Shown here piece by piece: positions 22,618-30,682 of a stretch of DNA of 34,112 nt. The translations under genes and the position numbers were made by a program. The notes under the pieces were generated by a model. The model made no database searches, had not been told where the DNA came from, and saw nothing but the letters and a program-made list of their open reading frames with translations. Position 1 is the stretch's first letter, and each line of letters begins with the position of its first letter. The DNA is taken from positions 1 to 34,112 of the IMG/VR virus record IMGVR_UViG_3300037507_003208, one strand, 5' to 3'. This stretch comes from a virus.

Positions 22618-22820
22618 CAATTGTCATCCATCTCCAGCCTGGCGAAACCATTGGCCAGGCTTTACTTAGGACAGGGTTGATAGTGCCGCCAGTGGGTGAA
22701 GATCCTGAAGCGATCACAATTCCACCCGGTACCTACATCGAAGGCCAAAACATCAGAAAGACCCGCATGATTCAGCGGCGCACCACCGGAGTCGCATTCC
22801 TCAATCCCTCTGACCCATGA
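22614..22820 (+). CDS. Hypothetical protein, 68 aa
   Basis: 68 residues (MTIVIHLQPGETIGQALLRT...). Reads as a small beta domain with VPPVGEDPEAITIPPGTYIE. Coupled by ATGA on both sides. No family recognised. Confidence 0.55.
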   Translation: MTIVIHLQPGETIGQALLRTGLIVPPVGEDPEAITIPPGTYIEGQNIRKTRMIQRRTTGVAFLNPSDP

Positions 22821-22998
22821 AAGCAACCATCGACGCAAACGGACTGCTGACCGTCATCCCAGACAACGAGACCGAGGCCTATGCGCTGCGACAGTGGCTG
22901 GCGAACTACAGGCCGGCTAATGCCATCGATGCCCCACCATCAACACCCCCAGCGCCCTGTGCATCGCATGGGACGCCCTTACCGACCCCGCCGCCTGA
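22817..22998 (+). CDS. Small gene with apparent frameshift
   Basis: Starts at ATG 22817 (ATGA overlap) with a plausible N-terminus: MKATIDANGLLTVIPDNETE, then AYALRQWLANY. From about 22921 the same frame becomes Pro/Ser/Thr-rich shadow sequence running into the next two genes (to 23566). The -1 frame from about 22930 instead reads INTPSALCIAWDALTDPAA and stops at 22996-22998, four bases before ATG 23002, the usual junction in this region. I therefore read one gene of about 60 residues with an indel between 22921 and 22940, or a programmed -1 shift near ACCCCCA (22954-22960). Confidence 0.45.
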
Positions 22999-23001
22999 TC
23001 C

Positions 23002-23217
23002 ATGCCCATCTCCAACACCGAGCGACAGCAGCTGTTCCGACTTCGCAAAGCCGGCAAGCTCCCCCCGTATCAGCCGCCGAGCTGCTCCACCTGCGGCGCC
23101 CCCCACCGTGGCGCCCACGGCAGCATCTGCCGGTCCTGCTGGCGCAAGACACCAGACGGCCTCGAGTACGTGCGGCAGACGGTCGCCGCATCCAGGGCCC
23201 GTAGACTCACCCCGTAG
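23002..23217 (+). CDS. Small zinc-ribbon protein
   Basis: 71 residues from ATG 23002 (MPISNTERQQLFRLRKAGKL...). N-terminal basic helix, then two CxxC knuckles, CSTCGAPH at about 28-35 and CRSCWRKT at about 43-50, making a four-cysteine zinc site, then a basic helix. Such small zinc-ribbon proteins are common in phages and probably bind nucleic acid. The TAGACT box of the next gene overlaps its 3' end. Confidence 0.65.
   Translation: MPISNTERQQLFRLRKAGKLPPYQPPSCSTCGAPHRGAHGSICRSCWRKTPDGLEYVRQTVAASRARRLTP
23202..23207 (+). promoter_or_regulatory. -10 box TAGACT for the phosphoesterase gene
   Basis: TAGACT ends 25 nt before ATG 23233, within the end of the zinc-ribbon gene. Confidence 0.5.
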
Positions 23218-23232
23218 GCATGCTGCCGATCC

Positions 23233-24084
23233 ATGCTCGAACTGCGGCGACACTCGCCCGAGCTGCTGGAGCTGCGCATCCCCTACACCCGCGACATTCC
23301 GCACGACTTCCTCCTGGTCTCGGATGTCCATCTCGACAACCCCCACTGCGACCGGGAGCTGCTGCGGCGCCACCTCAACCAGGCCCAGGGCCGTGGCGCT
23401 CCGGTCCTGTGCTTCGGTGACCTGCTATGCCTCATGCAAGGCCGCCGCGACCGCAGGGGCAGCAAGTCGTCTCTCAGGCCCGAGCACGCCGGGTCCAACT
23501 ACTTCGATCTGGTGTTCGACGAGTGCGCCGAGTGGCTCAGCCCTTGGGCCAGCAGCCTCGCACTGATCTCCGACGGCAACCACGAAACCGCCGTCCTCGG
23601 CAACCAGGAGATTGACCCGCTCGAGAACCTGACTCGGCGTCTGCGCGGCTACGGCTCCAAGGTGGAGCACCTGCCGTACCAGGGCTGGGTCTGGCTCACG
23701 TTCTACCGACCCGGTGCCAGCCGGCAGGGGCGGACCCGACGGGTCACCATGTTCTTCCACCACGGCGCCTGGGGCGGGATCATCTCGAAGGGCGTCATGG
23801 GCGGCGGCCGGTACGCCAGCATTGCCCCTGAGGCCGACGTGATCGTCAACGGCCACAACCACGAACGCACGGCCGTGTCGCACGCCTGCTATCGGGTCAC
23901 GCAGCGCGGGCAGCAGCGGATCCAGCAGCGATGGCATCTGCAGCTCGGCACCTACAAGGAGGAGTTCCAGGCCGGCTCAGGCTGGGCCGTGGAGCGCATC
24001 GTGATGCCAAAGTCGCTCGGCGGCTTCTGGCTTCGCTGCACGCCGCGGGATGAGGGGGTGGAGATCGGCTGCGAGCCGGCGTGA
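23233..24084 (+). CDS. Calcineurin-like metallophosphoesterase
   Basis: 283 residues. All five metal-site blocks are present in order: SDVHLDNPH (Asp31, His33), FGDLLCLMQG (Asp63), SDGNHE (Asn116, His117), FFHHGAWGG (His176/177) and NGHNHER (His208, His210). This is the two-metal site of the calcineurin/Mre11/Icc fold. It hydrolyses a phosphodiester or phosphomonoester; substrate cannot be told from sequence. In phages such enzymes may act in DNA end processing or as 2',3'-cyclic nucleotide phosphodiesterases that blunt host defence. It ends 14 nt from the convergent exonuclease gene. Confidence 0.85.
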   Translation: MLELRRHSPELLELRIPYTRDIPHDFLLVSDVHLDNPHCDRELLRRHLNQAQGRGAPVLCFGDLLCLMQGRRDRRGSKSSLRPEHAGSNYFDLVFDECAEWLSPWASSLALISDGNHETAVLGNQEIDPLENLTRRLRGYGSKVEHLPYQGWVWLTFYRPGASRQGRTRRVTMFFHHGAWGGIISKGVMGGGRYASIAPEADVIVNGHNHERTAVSHACYRVTQRGQQRIQQRWHLQLGTYKEEFQAGSGWAVERIVMPKSLGGFWLRCTPRDEGVEIGCEPA

Positions 24085-24098
24085 CCCATACATCCCCA

Positions 24099-24950
24099 TC
24101 ACCCCATCCCCAGCGCTCGCGTCACCGTCCACTCCCCACAGCCCGGTGGTGGTGACGCCTGCCTCAACGCCTCAGGATGAAGCCGCAGCAGATGCTGTAG
24201 CGCTCCGGCGGCGTCACGATCCCCACGGGTCGCCTTGACCGCATGGGCCCAGGCGGCATGGCCGACAAACTGATCCCGCAACGTCGCAATCTCGTCGGCC
24301 CCATAGAACACTTCCTGGCAGCCGCCAGGCCAGACCATCAGATTGCACGCACCCTCGAGCTGCAATCCGTACACCTCCCTCGCCAGCAGGTCATAACCCG
24401 CCAGCTGCAGCGGCCAAGCAGCATCCGGTTTCGCCTTCTCCTGGCTCACCTTCGTCTTCCAATCGACCCCCAGCCATCGACCGCTGACCCTTGCGATCAG
24501 GTCCGGCGTGCCGGTGTAGAACAGCTGACGACTCGCCAATGGCGTTTCACAGGCGATCACCTGTTCAATCTGCGGCAGGAACTGCTGCCGCCAGGTGGCC
24601 AGCAGCATCAACGATTCGGCGAACTGCACCCGCGGGGCAGCGATGCCAAGCAGCTCCTGCCGGATCAGCGCATGAAGTTCAGTGCCAATCCTGGCCCGGC
24701 CGTCGCGGTGAAGCTCCATGAACGATTCCGCCTCGTCGTGGCGCAGCCCGTCCTTCTCGATCAGCCGCCGCCGCCAGTGCCGCGGGTCAAAACCCTTGGC
24801 ACCAGCCAGCGTAAGCACCTGAGAGCAGCTGGGGGGCTGCATCCATCGGCCGCGACGATCGGACCACAACCAGTAGCGATGGTTTGGCTCATCGAACGCA
24901 ATGCCCCCCTGCGATGGCAGGAGGGCAATCTGTGGCTGCCGAGTGATCAA
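24099..24950 (-). CDS. PD-(D/E)XK exonuclease (RecB/Cas4-like)
   Basis: 283 residues from a TTG that directly follows the preceding stop (TGATTG); no ATG or GTG is close. Core motifs: GTELHALIR (His93), TGTPD (Asp150), LGVDWKTK (Asp163, Lys165) and LQLAGYDLL (Gln182, Tyr186), i.e. the H, D, DxK and QxxxY signatures of RecB-type nucleases. Last gene of the minus-strand recombination operon; with the ERF annealing protein it should form an exonuclease/annealase pair like lambda Exo/Bet, resecting double-strand ends for single-strand annealing. Confidence 0.85.
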   Translation of the reverse strand: MITRQPQIALLPSQGGIAFDEPNHRYWLWSDRRGRWMQPPSCSQVLTLAGAKGFDPRHWRRRLIEKDGLRHDEAESFMELHRDGRARIGTELHALIRQELLGIAAPRVQFAESLMLLATWRQQFLPQIEQVIACETPLASRQLFYTGTPDLIARVSGRWLGVDWKTKVSQEKAKPDAAWPLQLAGYDLLAREVYGLQLEGACNLMVWPGGCQEVFYGADEIATLRDQFVGHAAWAHAVKATRGDRDAAGALQHLLRLHPEALRQASPPPGCGEWTVTRALGMG

Positions 24951-25448
24951 TCAGGCGCCCCAGCCACCAGGTGCAGGTGCCCCCCAGGCCGGTGGCGCCG
25001 CAGGCGGGGCGGGTGGCGCCATGGGGGCAGCAGGGGGCGCATAGGGAGCAGCCTGCTGGGGCGGTGCCTGCGGCGGATAGCCAGCGGGTGGCTGCTGCAT
25101 CGGCGGCCCATAGGCTGGCTGCTGTGGCGCAGCACCAGGGGCGCCCCACTGCTGGCCGCCCTGCTGCTGCGCCTTCTGGGCCAGGTAGGCGGCACGCTCA
25201 GACGGGCTTTCGATCTGCCCGTTCAGCACCGGCCCGTTGTTCTCGCCGGTGCCACGCCAGACGCTGATTCGCAGCTTGAAGAACTGCTCACCGGTCTGCT
25301 GGTTCACTTCCATCCCTTGGCCCTGCTGCATGGCCTGGGCCAGCTCCCACACCAGCTGAGCCGGCAATTCAACGGCACCATTGAGCATCGGTGCTTTGGG
25401 ATTCTGGGACGGCTGAGCCGTCCATAGATTGAGACGTGCGGATTTCAT
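24951..25448 (-). CDS. Unknown protein of the recombination operon, Pro/Gln-rich tail
   Basis: 165 residues from ATG 25448, two bases behind the ERF stop; a longer in-frame reading from 25490 would overlap ERF. The N-terminal 90 residues are a beta-rich domain (ARLNLWTAQPSQNPKAPMLN ... EQFFKLRISVWRGTGEN). The rest is a disordered tail of Gln, Pro, Ala, Gly and Tyr ending GGWGA. Position between annealase and exonuclease, a compact beta domain and a disordered tail resemble single-stranded DNA-binding proteins, but I see no OB-fold signature, so this is only a suggestion. Confidence 0.6.
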   Translation of the reverse strand: MKSARLNLWTAQPSQNPKAPMLNGAVELPAQLVWELAQAMQQGQGMEVNQQTGEQFFKLRISVWRGTGENNGPVLNGQIESPSERAAYLAQKAQQQGGQQWGAPGAAPQQPAYGPPMQQPPAGYPPQAPPQQAAPYAPPAAPMAPPAPPAAPPAWGAPAPGGWGA

Positions 25449-25450
25449 GG

Positions 25451-26092
25451 TCAGACGTAAGCGGATGGATCGGTCGGGGCGGGTTGCCACTGCAACGCAT
25501 TGGTGGGCGGCGCCTGCTGCGGCGGTGCTGCCATCGTCATGTCATACCCCTGCTGTGGCGGTGCGGCATAGGCTGGTGGCGCGGCCGCGGCCGGCGGCTG
25601 CCATGGCATCGGCGAAGGAGCAGCGGCAGGTGCTTGAGGTGCCACCTCGTGCGCTGCCTCCTCGTCAGAAGCGCAGATGCCAAGGAGCAGCTGCAGGTTC
25701 ACCCGGAACCCACTGGTCGCAGCAGAACCGATGGCGCTGTTGCTGGTCAGGCTCAGGACTGGAAACTGCGATAGCCGCCAACCACCACCGGAATGGCGGA
25801 GGGTGGTCGCCACCACAAACCCACCCGGCACGAGGCCGATCGAATTGGTGATGATGACCTGCTGCGCCAGCAGTGCCGGCCGGACCGCCTCGAGCAGCCC
25901 CGGCAGGTTGAGGTAGGAATGCTTGCGACCCTTGATGTCTGCGCTTGCGTTCGGCGCCAGGCTGCCAAAGGCAGGAATGGCCGCCGCGATGGCAGCATCA
26001 AGGATCGCGAGCTGCTGTGTTGTGGGGCCGCAGTTGGGCGGCAGCTGATCAGCACCACGATCTGGTGCTGGTGCTGGAGTTGATGCAGGCAT
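25451..26092 (-). CDS. erf: ERF family single-strand annealing protein
   Basis: 213 residues from ATG 26092. The ERF core (about 25-125) shows IKGRKHSYLNLPGLLEAVRP followed by LLAQQVIITNSIGLVPGGFV and TTLRHSGGGWRLSQFP, the recognisable K-x-Y-x-x-L-x-x-x-L-x-x-x-x-P and T-x-L-x-H-x-x-G-x-W pattern of Erf from phage P22 and relatives. The C-terminal 75 residues are Pro/Gln/Ala-rich. Erf forms rings that anneal complementary strands and helps circularise or repair phage DNA. It is followed by a tight coupling to the next two genes. Confidence 0.8.
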   Translation of the reverse strand: MPASTPAPAPDRGADQLPPNCGPTTQQLAILDAAIAAAIPAFGSLAPNASADIKGRKHSYLNLPGLLEAVRPALLAQQVIITNSIGLVPGGFVVATTLRHSGGGWRLSQFPVLSLTSNSAIGSAATSGFRVNLQLLLGICASDEEAAHEVAPQAPAAAPSPMPWQPPAAAAPPAYAAPPQQGYDMTMAAPPQQAPPTNALQWQPAPTDPSAYV

Positions 26093-26094
26093 GG

Positions 26095-26304
26095 TCAGGT
26101 GGCGGTTGAGGTGGAATGCGGCGATGGCTGACGAGAGAGCCCATCTTCGATGAGCAACGCAGCCATGCTGCTGTTTGACCGTCGATCAGCGGTCGCGGCC
26201 GAGGCCAGCCGATCAAACAGGTCATAGGAGAGCCGCAAGGTGAGGATGCGACTCCGGGGCCCTGGCAGAGCCGGCGGCCCGGGCGTGGCGGGAGGTTTGG
26301 TCAT
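26095..26304 (-). CDS. Ribbon-helix-helix DNA-binding protein (repressor candidate 2)
   Basis: 69 residues. A Pro-rich N-terminus, then SRILTLRLSYDLFDRLASAA and TADRRSNSSMAALLIEDGL, the beta-strand, helix, turn, helix order of Arc/CopG proteins with the strand ILTLRLS carrying the DNA contacts. It lies two bases before the ERF gene and behind a pair of direct repeats (26311-26328) that overlap its own -10 box, so it probably represses the recombination genes and itself. Confidence 0.7.
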   Translation of the reverse strand: MTKPPATPGPPALPGPRSRILTLRLSYDLFDRLASAATADRRSNSSMAALLIEDGLSRQPSPHSTSTAT

Positions 26305-26310
26305 GTGTGA

Positions 26311-26330
26311 TTACAACCGCTTACAACCTA
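26311..26330 (-). promoter_or_regulatory. -10 box TAGGTT with tandem operator GGTTGTAA x2
   Basis: On the minus strand GGTTGTAA occurs twice (26328-26321 and 26318-26311), ten bases apart, i.e. on the same face of the helix. TAGGTT (26330-26325), including the helicase stop TAG, ends 20 nt before ATG 26304. Direct repeats spaced one helical turn are the usual binding mode of RHH dimers. Confidence 0.6.
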
Positions 26331-27794
26331 GCACGCATGCAGCAGCGCCTGCAGCCGCTTCGTCGCGGCCAGAATCTGCCTTGGAGTCAGCAGCATCCGC
26401 AGCATCATCTGCCCCTGTGCCCATCCATCCGACATCCCCAGCGCAGCACCCAGCAGTGGCAGCGTCTGATCGTCGAGCACGTCCAGATGCTGCAGCCATC
26501 GACGCAGATCGTCTCCGCCTTGCAAAATCTCCGCTCGGCACATCTCGTTCAGCAGTCGCCGCGCCATCACCGGGTGGGCCGCCGCCAACATGCTTCGGGT
26601 GATCTCCACTAGGTCCTCGCCGGTCTCCTCAACCTCCACTGGTTCGGCCTCCGTCACCTCGTTAGTGTCTGGGTTGACCACCGCTTCGCGCTTGTCCTTC
26701 GGCTGCTGCACCTCCGCATTGAGCTTCCAGTCCATCACCGCATCCGGCGGTGGCAGCCGCCGCCAGTTGTCGGTGTGATCGATGATCAACGCGAACTCCT
26801 TGCCCGGCGACGGCCGCAGCACACGACCGATCAGCTGTCGCCACAGCCGCAGGCTGGCCGTAAACCGCAGGATCTGAAGGCAGGTGGCCTCTGGCACGTC
26901 CAGCCCCTCGTCGATCACGGCGCAGGCGCATAGCACCGTGATCTCGCCGCGACGGAACCGCTCGAAAATCTCGCGCCGTTCCGCCTTCGGGGTGTTGCCG
27001 TCAACCGCTGCCGCCGCAATGCCCTCGTCCTGATACAATCCCGCAACTTCGTGGGCATGCTCAACGCTTACCGCGACGCAGATCGTCCGTTCACCGTTTG
27101 GATTCAGCAGCTTCCAGTCCCGCACGATCTGGCCCTGGATCTCCACCACACGCCGTTCCATGTCGGCGACGCTGAAGTCTCCGCCGCGCTTGCGGAGGCC
27201 TTTCGAGTCGATGCGATGCGGCGCCGCAAACAACCGGTAGCGGCAGAGCTTACCGGCGGCCATCAGCTCATTGGCCTCGGGTCCATTGAGCAGCAGGTCA
27301 AACATCTCTTCATCACCCAACCCCTTGCCGTCAGGCCGGACCGGAGTTGCCGTCAGCCCACCGAATCGCCGCGGCCGGGCTGCCTCGATCACCTTTCGCC
27401 AGGTGGCCGATGGCGCATGGTGGCATTCGTCTGCCAGCAAGGTGCAGCCCGTCAGCTGCTCGAGCAGCTTCAGACGTCGCACCATCGTCGGCACCATCCC
27501 CACCACCACACGTCGGTCCATTCGCGGCCGGCTGCCGGCGGTCACCATCGCAATCACCACCTGATCCCCCAGGTGGCGCTGCAGGCTGGCGACGATCTGA
27601 GTCAGGATCTCCTCTCGATGGCAGATCACCACGACCTGTTCGCCGCGCACGAGGGCCCGTCTGGCCAGCTCAGCGATGATCACGGTCTTGCCTGCACCGG
27701 TTGGTGCGACCAGACAGGGCCGTTTCCCGTCAAGCATGGCCGCATCGCCGGCATCTGCCAGGCGGGTCTGGTAGCCGCGAAGCTCAAACGACAT
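26328..27794 (-). CDS. SF2 DEAD/DEAH-type helicase (RadD/SSL2-like)
   Basis: 488 residues from ATG 27794. Motifs: Q-like RGYQ near residue 6, Walker A APTGAGKT (Lys36), motif II DECHH (122-126), motif III TATPVR (148-153), motif V region CAVIDEGLDVPE (about 291-302) and motif VI QLIGRVLRPS (320-329). It is an ATP-driven DNA translocase of the kind found in phage recombination or repair modules. The C-terminal 150 residues are an acidic region (EVTEAEPVEVEETGEDLVEI) and a helical domain, possibly for partner binding. First gene of the minus-strand operon. Confidence 0.88.
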   Translation of the reverse strand: MSFELRGYQTRLADAGDAAMLDGKRPCLVAPTGAGKTVIIAELARRALVRGEQVVVICHREEILTQIVASLQRHLGDQVVIAMVTAGSRPRMDRRVVVGMVPTMVRRLKLLEQLTGCTLLADECHHAPSATWRKVIEAARPRRFGGLTATPVRPDGKGLGDEEMFDLLLNGPEANELMAAGKLCRYRLFAAPHRIDSKGLRKRGGDFSVADMERRVVEIQGQIVRDWKLLNPNGERTICVAVSVEHAHEVAGLYQDEGIAAAAVDGNTPKAERREIFERFRRGEITVLCACAVIDEGLDVPEATCLQILRFTASLRLWRQLIGRVLRPSPGKEFALIIDHTDNWRRLPPPDAVMDWKLNAEVQQPKDKREAVVNPDTNEVTEAEPVEVEETGEDLVEITRSMLAAAHPVMARRLLNEMCRAEILQGGDDLRRWLQHLDVLDDQTLPLLGAALGMSDGWAQGQMMLRMLLTPRQILAATKRLQALLHAC

Positions 27795-27810
27795 GACGCC
27801 CGTTGCCTGC

Positions 27811-27839
27811 TAAGGTTCTACAGATACTGCGCAACCTTA
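27811..27839. promoter_or_regulatory. Inverted-repeat operator TAAGGTT-N15-AACCTTA with -10 TAAGGT
   Basis: Perfect 7-bp arms at 27811-27817 and 27833-27839. The left arm contains TAAGGT, which ends 27 nt before ATG 27844, so a bound protein would cover the promoter. It lies between the divergent helicase and RHH genes and could control both. Confidence 0.6.
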
Positions 27840-27843
27840 CTAC

Positions 27844-28008
27844 ATGCAGGCCACAGCTCGCAGCACCCCTTTGAACGTCATGGTCAAGCCCTTCCACATC
27901 GTGGCCCTTGATCGGATCGTTGCTGCCACGCCAGGCGTTGACACCCGCAGCGCTGCGATCCGTATGCTGATCGAGCAGGCCGCTGCGGCCATCGCCGCCA
28001 AGGCGTGA
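27844..28008 (+). CDS. Ribbon-helix-helix DNA-binding protein (repressor candidate 1)
   Basis: 54 residues: MQATARSTPLNVMVKPFHIV, then ALDRIVAATPGVDTRSAAIR and MLIEQAAAAIAAKA. Strand NVMVKPF, helix HIVALDRIVAA and helix TRSAAIRMLIEQ follow the Arc/CopG plan with almost nothing else. It sits three bases before the primase gene and directly behind a perfect inverted repeat, so it is a good candidate for an autoregulator of the replication operon and perhaps of the divergent recombination operon. Confidence 0.7.
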   Translation: MQATARSTPLNVMVKPFHIVALDRIVAATPGVDTRSAAIRMLIEQAAAAIAAKA

Positions 28009-28011
28009 ACA

Positions 28012-30522
28012 GTGCAGACACCCCCTACGGCCGCGGCTGGGCCCTACGACCACGACCGCTGGCGCCGCGAACGCCTGCCGATGCTCGCCGGTATCGGCCC
28101 CCTACTGCCCGGCGCACCAGATAAGCGTCCACTCGTCGGCAACGACTGGGAGACCCATAAAGGCCTCTCCATTCCTGATCTCCAGGCCGCCGCTCCCCAA
28201 TGCGTCTGCTGGCACATCGGTGCTGCTCCGGGTCACATCGCCATTGACATCGATGGCCCTTCGGCCGCGGCGTTCTGTCAGCAGCACGGCTGCGAGCCTC
28301 ACACCGCCGACACCTGGCGCATCGTTCGCACCAGCAACACCGATCGCCTCAAGCTCGTCTACACCGTCACCCCGGACCAGAAGGCGCAGCTCGCCGCCGG
28401 CGGCAAGACCGTCAAAATCAACGGTGAGGAGCTGGCCGTCTTCGCCAAGCCCGGCACCCAGATCGTCGTCCTCGGGCAGCACTACACCAAGGAATCCAAC
28501 TACACCCACAACGACGACCAATACGCCTGGGCCGGCCGCCCACCATCCGAGGCGCAGCCCCTGCCGCCCGAATGGTTCGATCTCCTTCATGGCGTCTTCT
28601 GTGGTGATCGGCCCCTCAGGCCCGCCACCATGCGCAAGCTGGAGCAGCCATCCAGCCGCAAACACCGCAGCTACAGCAGCACCTCCACCAGCTGGGTGAA
28701 CAGCAGTCAGCGGCGGCCATGCCCCATGTGTGGCCGCGACCACTCCGGCGCATGCAGCATCCATCAGGACGGTGATTCGGTCTGGTGCTGCCATGGCCAG
28801 ACCAAATCCGCACCCGACTGCAGCGCCAAGGGGGAGCAGGTCGCCGGCCATGACGGCCGCGCCTGGGCCTATGTCCGCTCCGAAGATCACGACAGCTTCG
28901 GCGAACGCTCCCTGTTCGTCCTTCACAAACCCAAGCCCAAGCCCGATCCGCCGACCCAGCCCCTCGATGGTGAGCCCTTCATCCCCGCTGATCCGCCAGC
29001 CGAGCCGCAGCCCTGGCAGCTGGACACCGTCGACGATGAAGACGCTGCCCTCGAGCGCCAGGAGCTGGCGGTCGAAATCCGTCACTACCGCGACGTGGCC
29101 GCGGCGGCTGACCTGGCATCCCTGGATCTCGCATTCCCCCCGGGCATGGCCCGCATGCTCAACACCTACGCCAGCGAGAACCGGCTGAAGCCCTGCGGTT
29201 TCCTCCTGCCGATCCTCTGCAGCGTCTGCTCTGTCATCGGCAACCGCGCCAAGGTCGCCATGACGCCCAACCACGCATGGAAGGAAGCATGCGTCCTCTG
29301 GGGTGCCAACATCGCCACCGCCAGCTCCGGCAAGTCGCCAACATCTGGCCCGACCACCATGCAGGCATTCAAGCCGTGGCAGAAGCAGGAGCGGAAGCGG
29401 CACGCCGACGCGCTGGCGGACTGGAAGCATCGGCGAGCGCAAGCGGAACGCGATGCAAAGGCTGCAGCTGCAGAATCAGGCGGCGATCAAGGTGATCGCC
29501 TCGCTGACTTTCTATCGGAGAATCCTCAACCTGAGCTGCGCCACCTGCTGGTCAGTGACGCCACCTTCGAGCGGATTGAAATGATCCTCAGCAATGGCTC
29601 AAACCCAGGGCTATTGGCTGTGCATGATGAACTCGCCGGCTGGTTCAGTCAGCTTTGCCGCGCCCCCAATCGCAGTGATCGAGCCAAGTGGCTCAGTCTG
29701 TATCCAGGTGAACAGATCATCACTGATCGCGTCGGCCGCGACTCTATATTTGTCCCAAATCCTGCCGTCTCATTGTTCGGCAGCCTTCAGCCTGCACGTC
29801 TTGAAGGCCTCTGGAAAGCTGATGCCGAAGCGAATGAAGGAATGGCCGATGCTGATGGCCTCTGGAGTCGCTTCCTGATGTTTGACCTAGGCGAATGGGT
29901 TTATGACTATCAGGATTCAACTGTCCTCATTTCTGATGCCGTCAATAGCCTCTACAAACAGGTGGATGCAGCAGCCTCGAAACTGCCGATCAGTGAAGAT
30001 GGAGAACCAGTAATCATTACCCTCGCCGAAGATGCCAAAGCCACCATGATCGACTGGATCAGGCAGGCGGAATCTTTCAAGCTCGCCGCCACTGACCCAT
30101 CCGATCGCCAGTATTGGGGAAAGCAGCGTGGCACGACCCTGCGCATCGCCCTGGCGATCCACGCGATCCGACAGGCCTCCGCAGGCCTCAACCTCAACAC
30201 CCCCATCCGGTTGGAGGTGGTCAAAGCCGCCATCGTCCTGACCGCCCTCTTCGCACGCGAACGGGACAAGGTGCTTGGCCCCGTCCGCACAGGCGCCGGC
30301 GGTGCTCTCAAGCGGTTGATCGATAAAGGCCGGGAGTGGCGCCGCAGCCATGGCAGCCGCCCTGTCCCACAGTCCCAGATCCGCGCATGGTCCCTCCCCG
30401 CGCGCCGCACCCCTGCCGCCGAGGTCCGCGCTTGGCTGCTGTCCGTTGTCGCCGAAACCCCTGACTGCGGCCAGGTGGTCCGCAAGGGTAAGTCCGTCGA
30501 GTGGGTCCCGCCTGGCGACTGA
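28012..30522 (+). CDS. Primase-polymerase fused to DUF3987 domain
   Basis: 836 residues from GTG 28012. The N-terminal about 200 residues are a bifunctional primase/polymerase (archaeo-eukaryotic primase type): catalytic IAIDIDG (Asp79, Asp81) and GQHY (His157). Next is a zinc-binding cluster (CPMCG at 237-241, then Cys248, His251 and Cys259/260). From about 370 to 760 it is a DUF3987 domain, with SSGKS (Lys441) in a P-loop-like position and VHDELAGWF as acidic motif; this region resembles phage replication helicase-like proteins. It should prime, and perhaps initiate, replication. The repeat array that starts 36 nt downstream is a likely target. Confidence 0.8.
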   Translation: MQTPPTAAAGPYDHDRWRRERLPMLAGIGPLLPGAPDKRPLVGNDWETHKGLSIPDLQAAAPQCVCWHIGAAPGHIAIDIDGPSAAAFCQQHGCEPHTADTWRIVRTSNTDRLKLVYTVTPDQKAQLAAGGKTVKINGEELAVFAKPGTQIVVLGQHYTKESNYTHNDDQYAWAGRPPSEAQPLPPEWFDLLHGVFCGDRPLRPATMRKLEQPSSRKHRSYSSTSTSWVNSSQRRPCPMCGRDHSGACSIHQDGDSVWCCHGQTKSAPDCSAKGEQVAGHDGRAWAYVRSEDHDSFGERSLFVLHKPKPKPDPPTQPLDGEPFIPADPPAEPQPWQLDTVDDEDAALERQELAVEIRHYRDVAAAADLASLDLAFPPGMARMLNTYASENRLKPCGFLLPILCSVCSVIGNRAKVAMTPNHAWKEACVLWGANIATASSGKSPTSGPTTMQAFKPWQKQERKRHADALADWKHRRAQAERDAKAAAAESGGDQGDRLADFLSENPQPELRHLLVSDATFERIEMILSNGSNPGLLAVHDELAGWFSQLCRAPNRSDRAKWLSLYPGEQIITDRVGRDSIFVPNPAVSLFGSLQPARLEGLWKADAEANEGMADADGLWSRFLMFDLGEWVYDYQDSTVLISDAVNSLYKQVDAAASKLPISEDGEPVIITLAEDAKATMIDWIRQAESFKLAATDPSDRQYWGKQRGTTLRIALAIHAIRQASAGLNLNTPIRLEVVKAAIVLTALFARERDKVLGPVRTGAGGALKRLIDKGREWRRSHGSRPVPQSQIRAWSLPARRTPAAEVRAWLLSVVAETPDCGQVVRKGKSVEWVPPGD

Positions 30523-30682
30523 CGCCAGAACCACCGCTGCAAGCACGGCCGCGGCTTTGGGACGTGGGCTGGCCGCCTTTTGGGACACGTCCCAAAGCCG
30601 CCCAGCGGTTGTCCCATGCGGTCAAAACCCTGTCCCTGACTGGCGTTTGCGGCGCCGGGTGGGGTGCCTCATGGTGCCCGAC

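Noticed and set aside
22999-23566. Continuation of the 22817 frame to 23566
   Set aside because: Overlaps the zinc-ribbon and phosphoesterase genes in a wrong frame; low-complexity Ser/Pro/Ala sequence.
28102-29442. Minus-strand frame of 446 codons
   Set aside because: Antisense to the primase gene, low-complexity Gly/Val/Ala composition, no motif, no start context.
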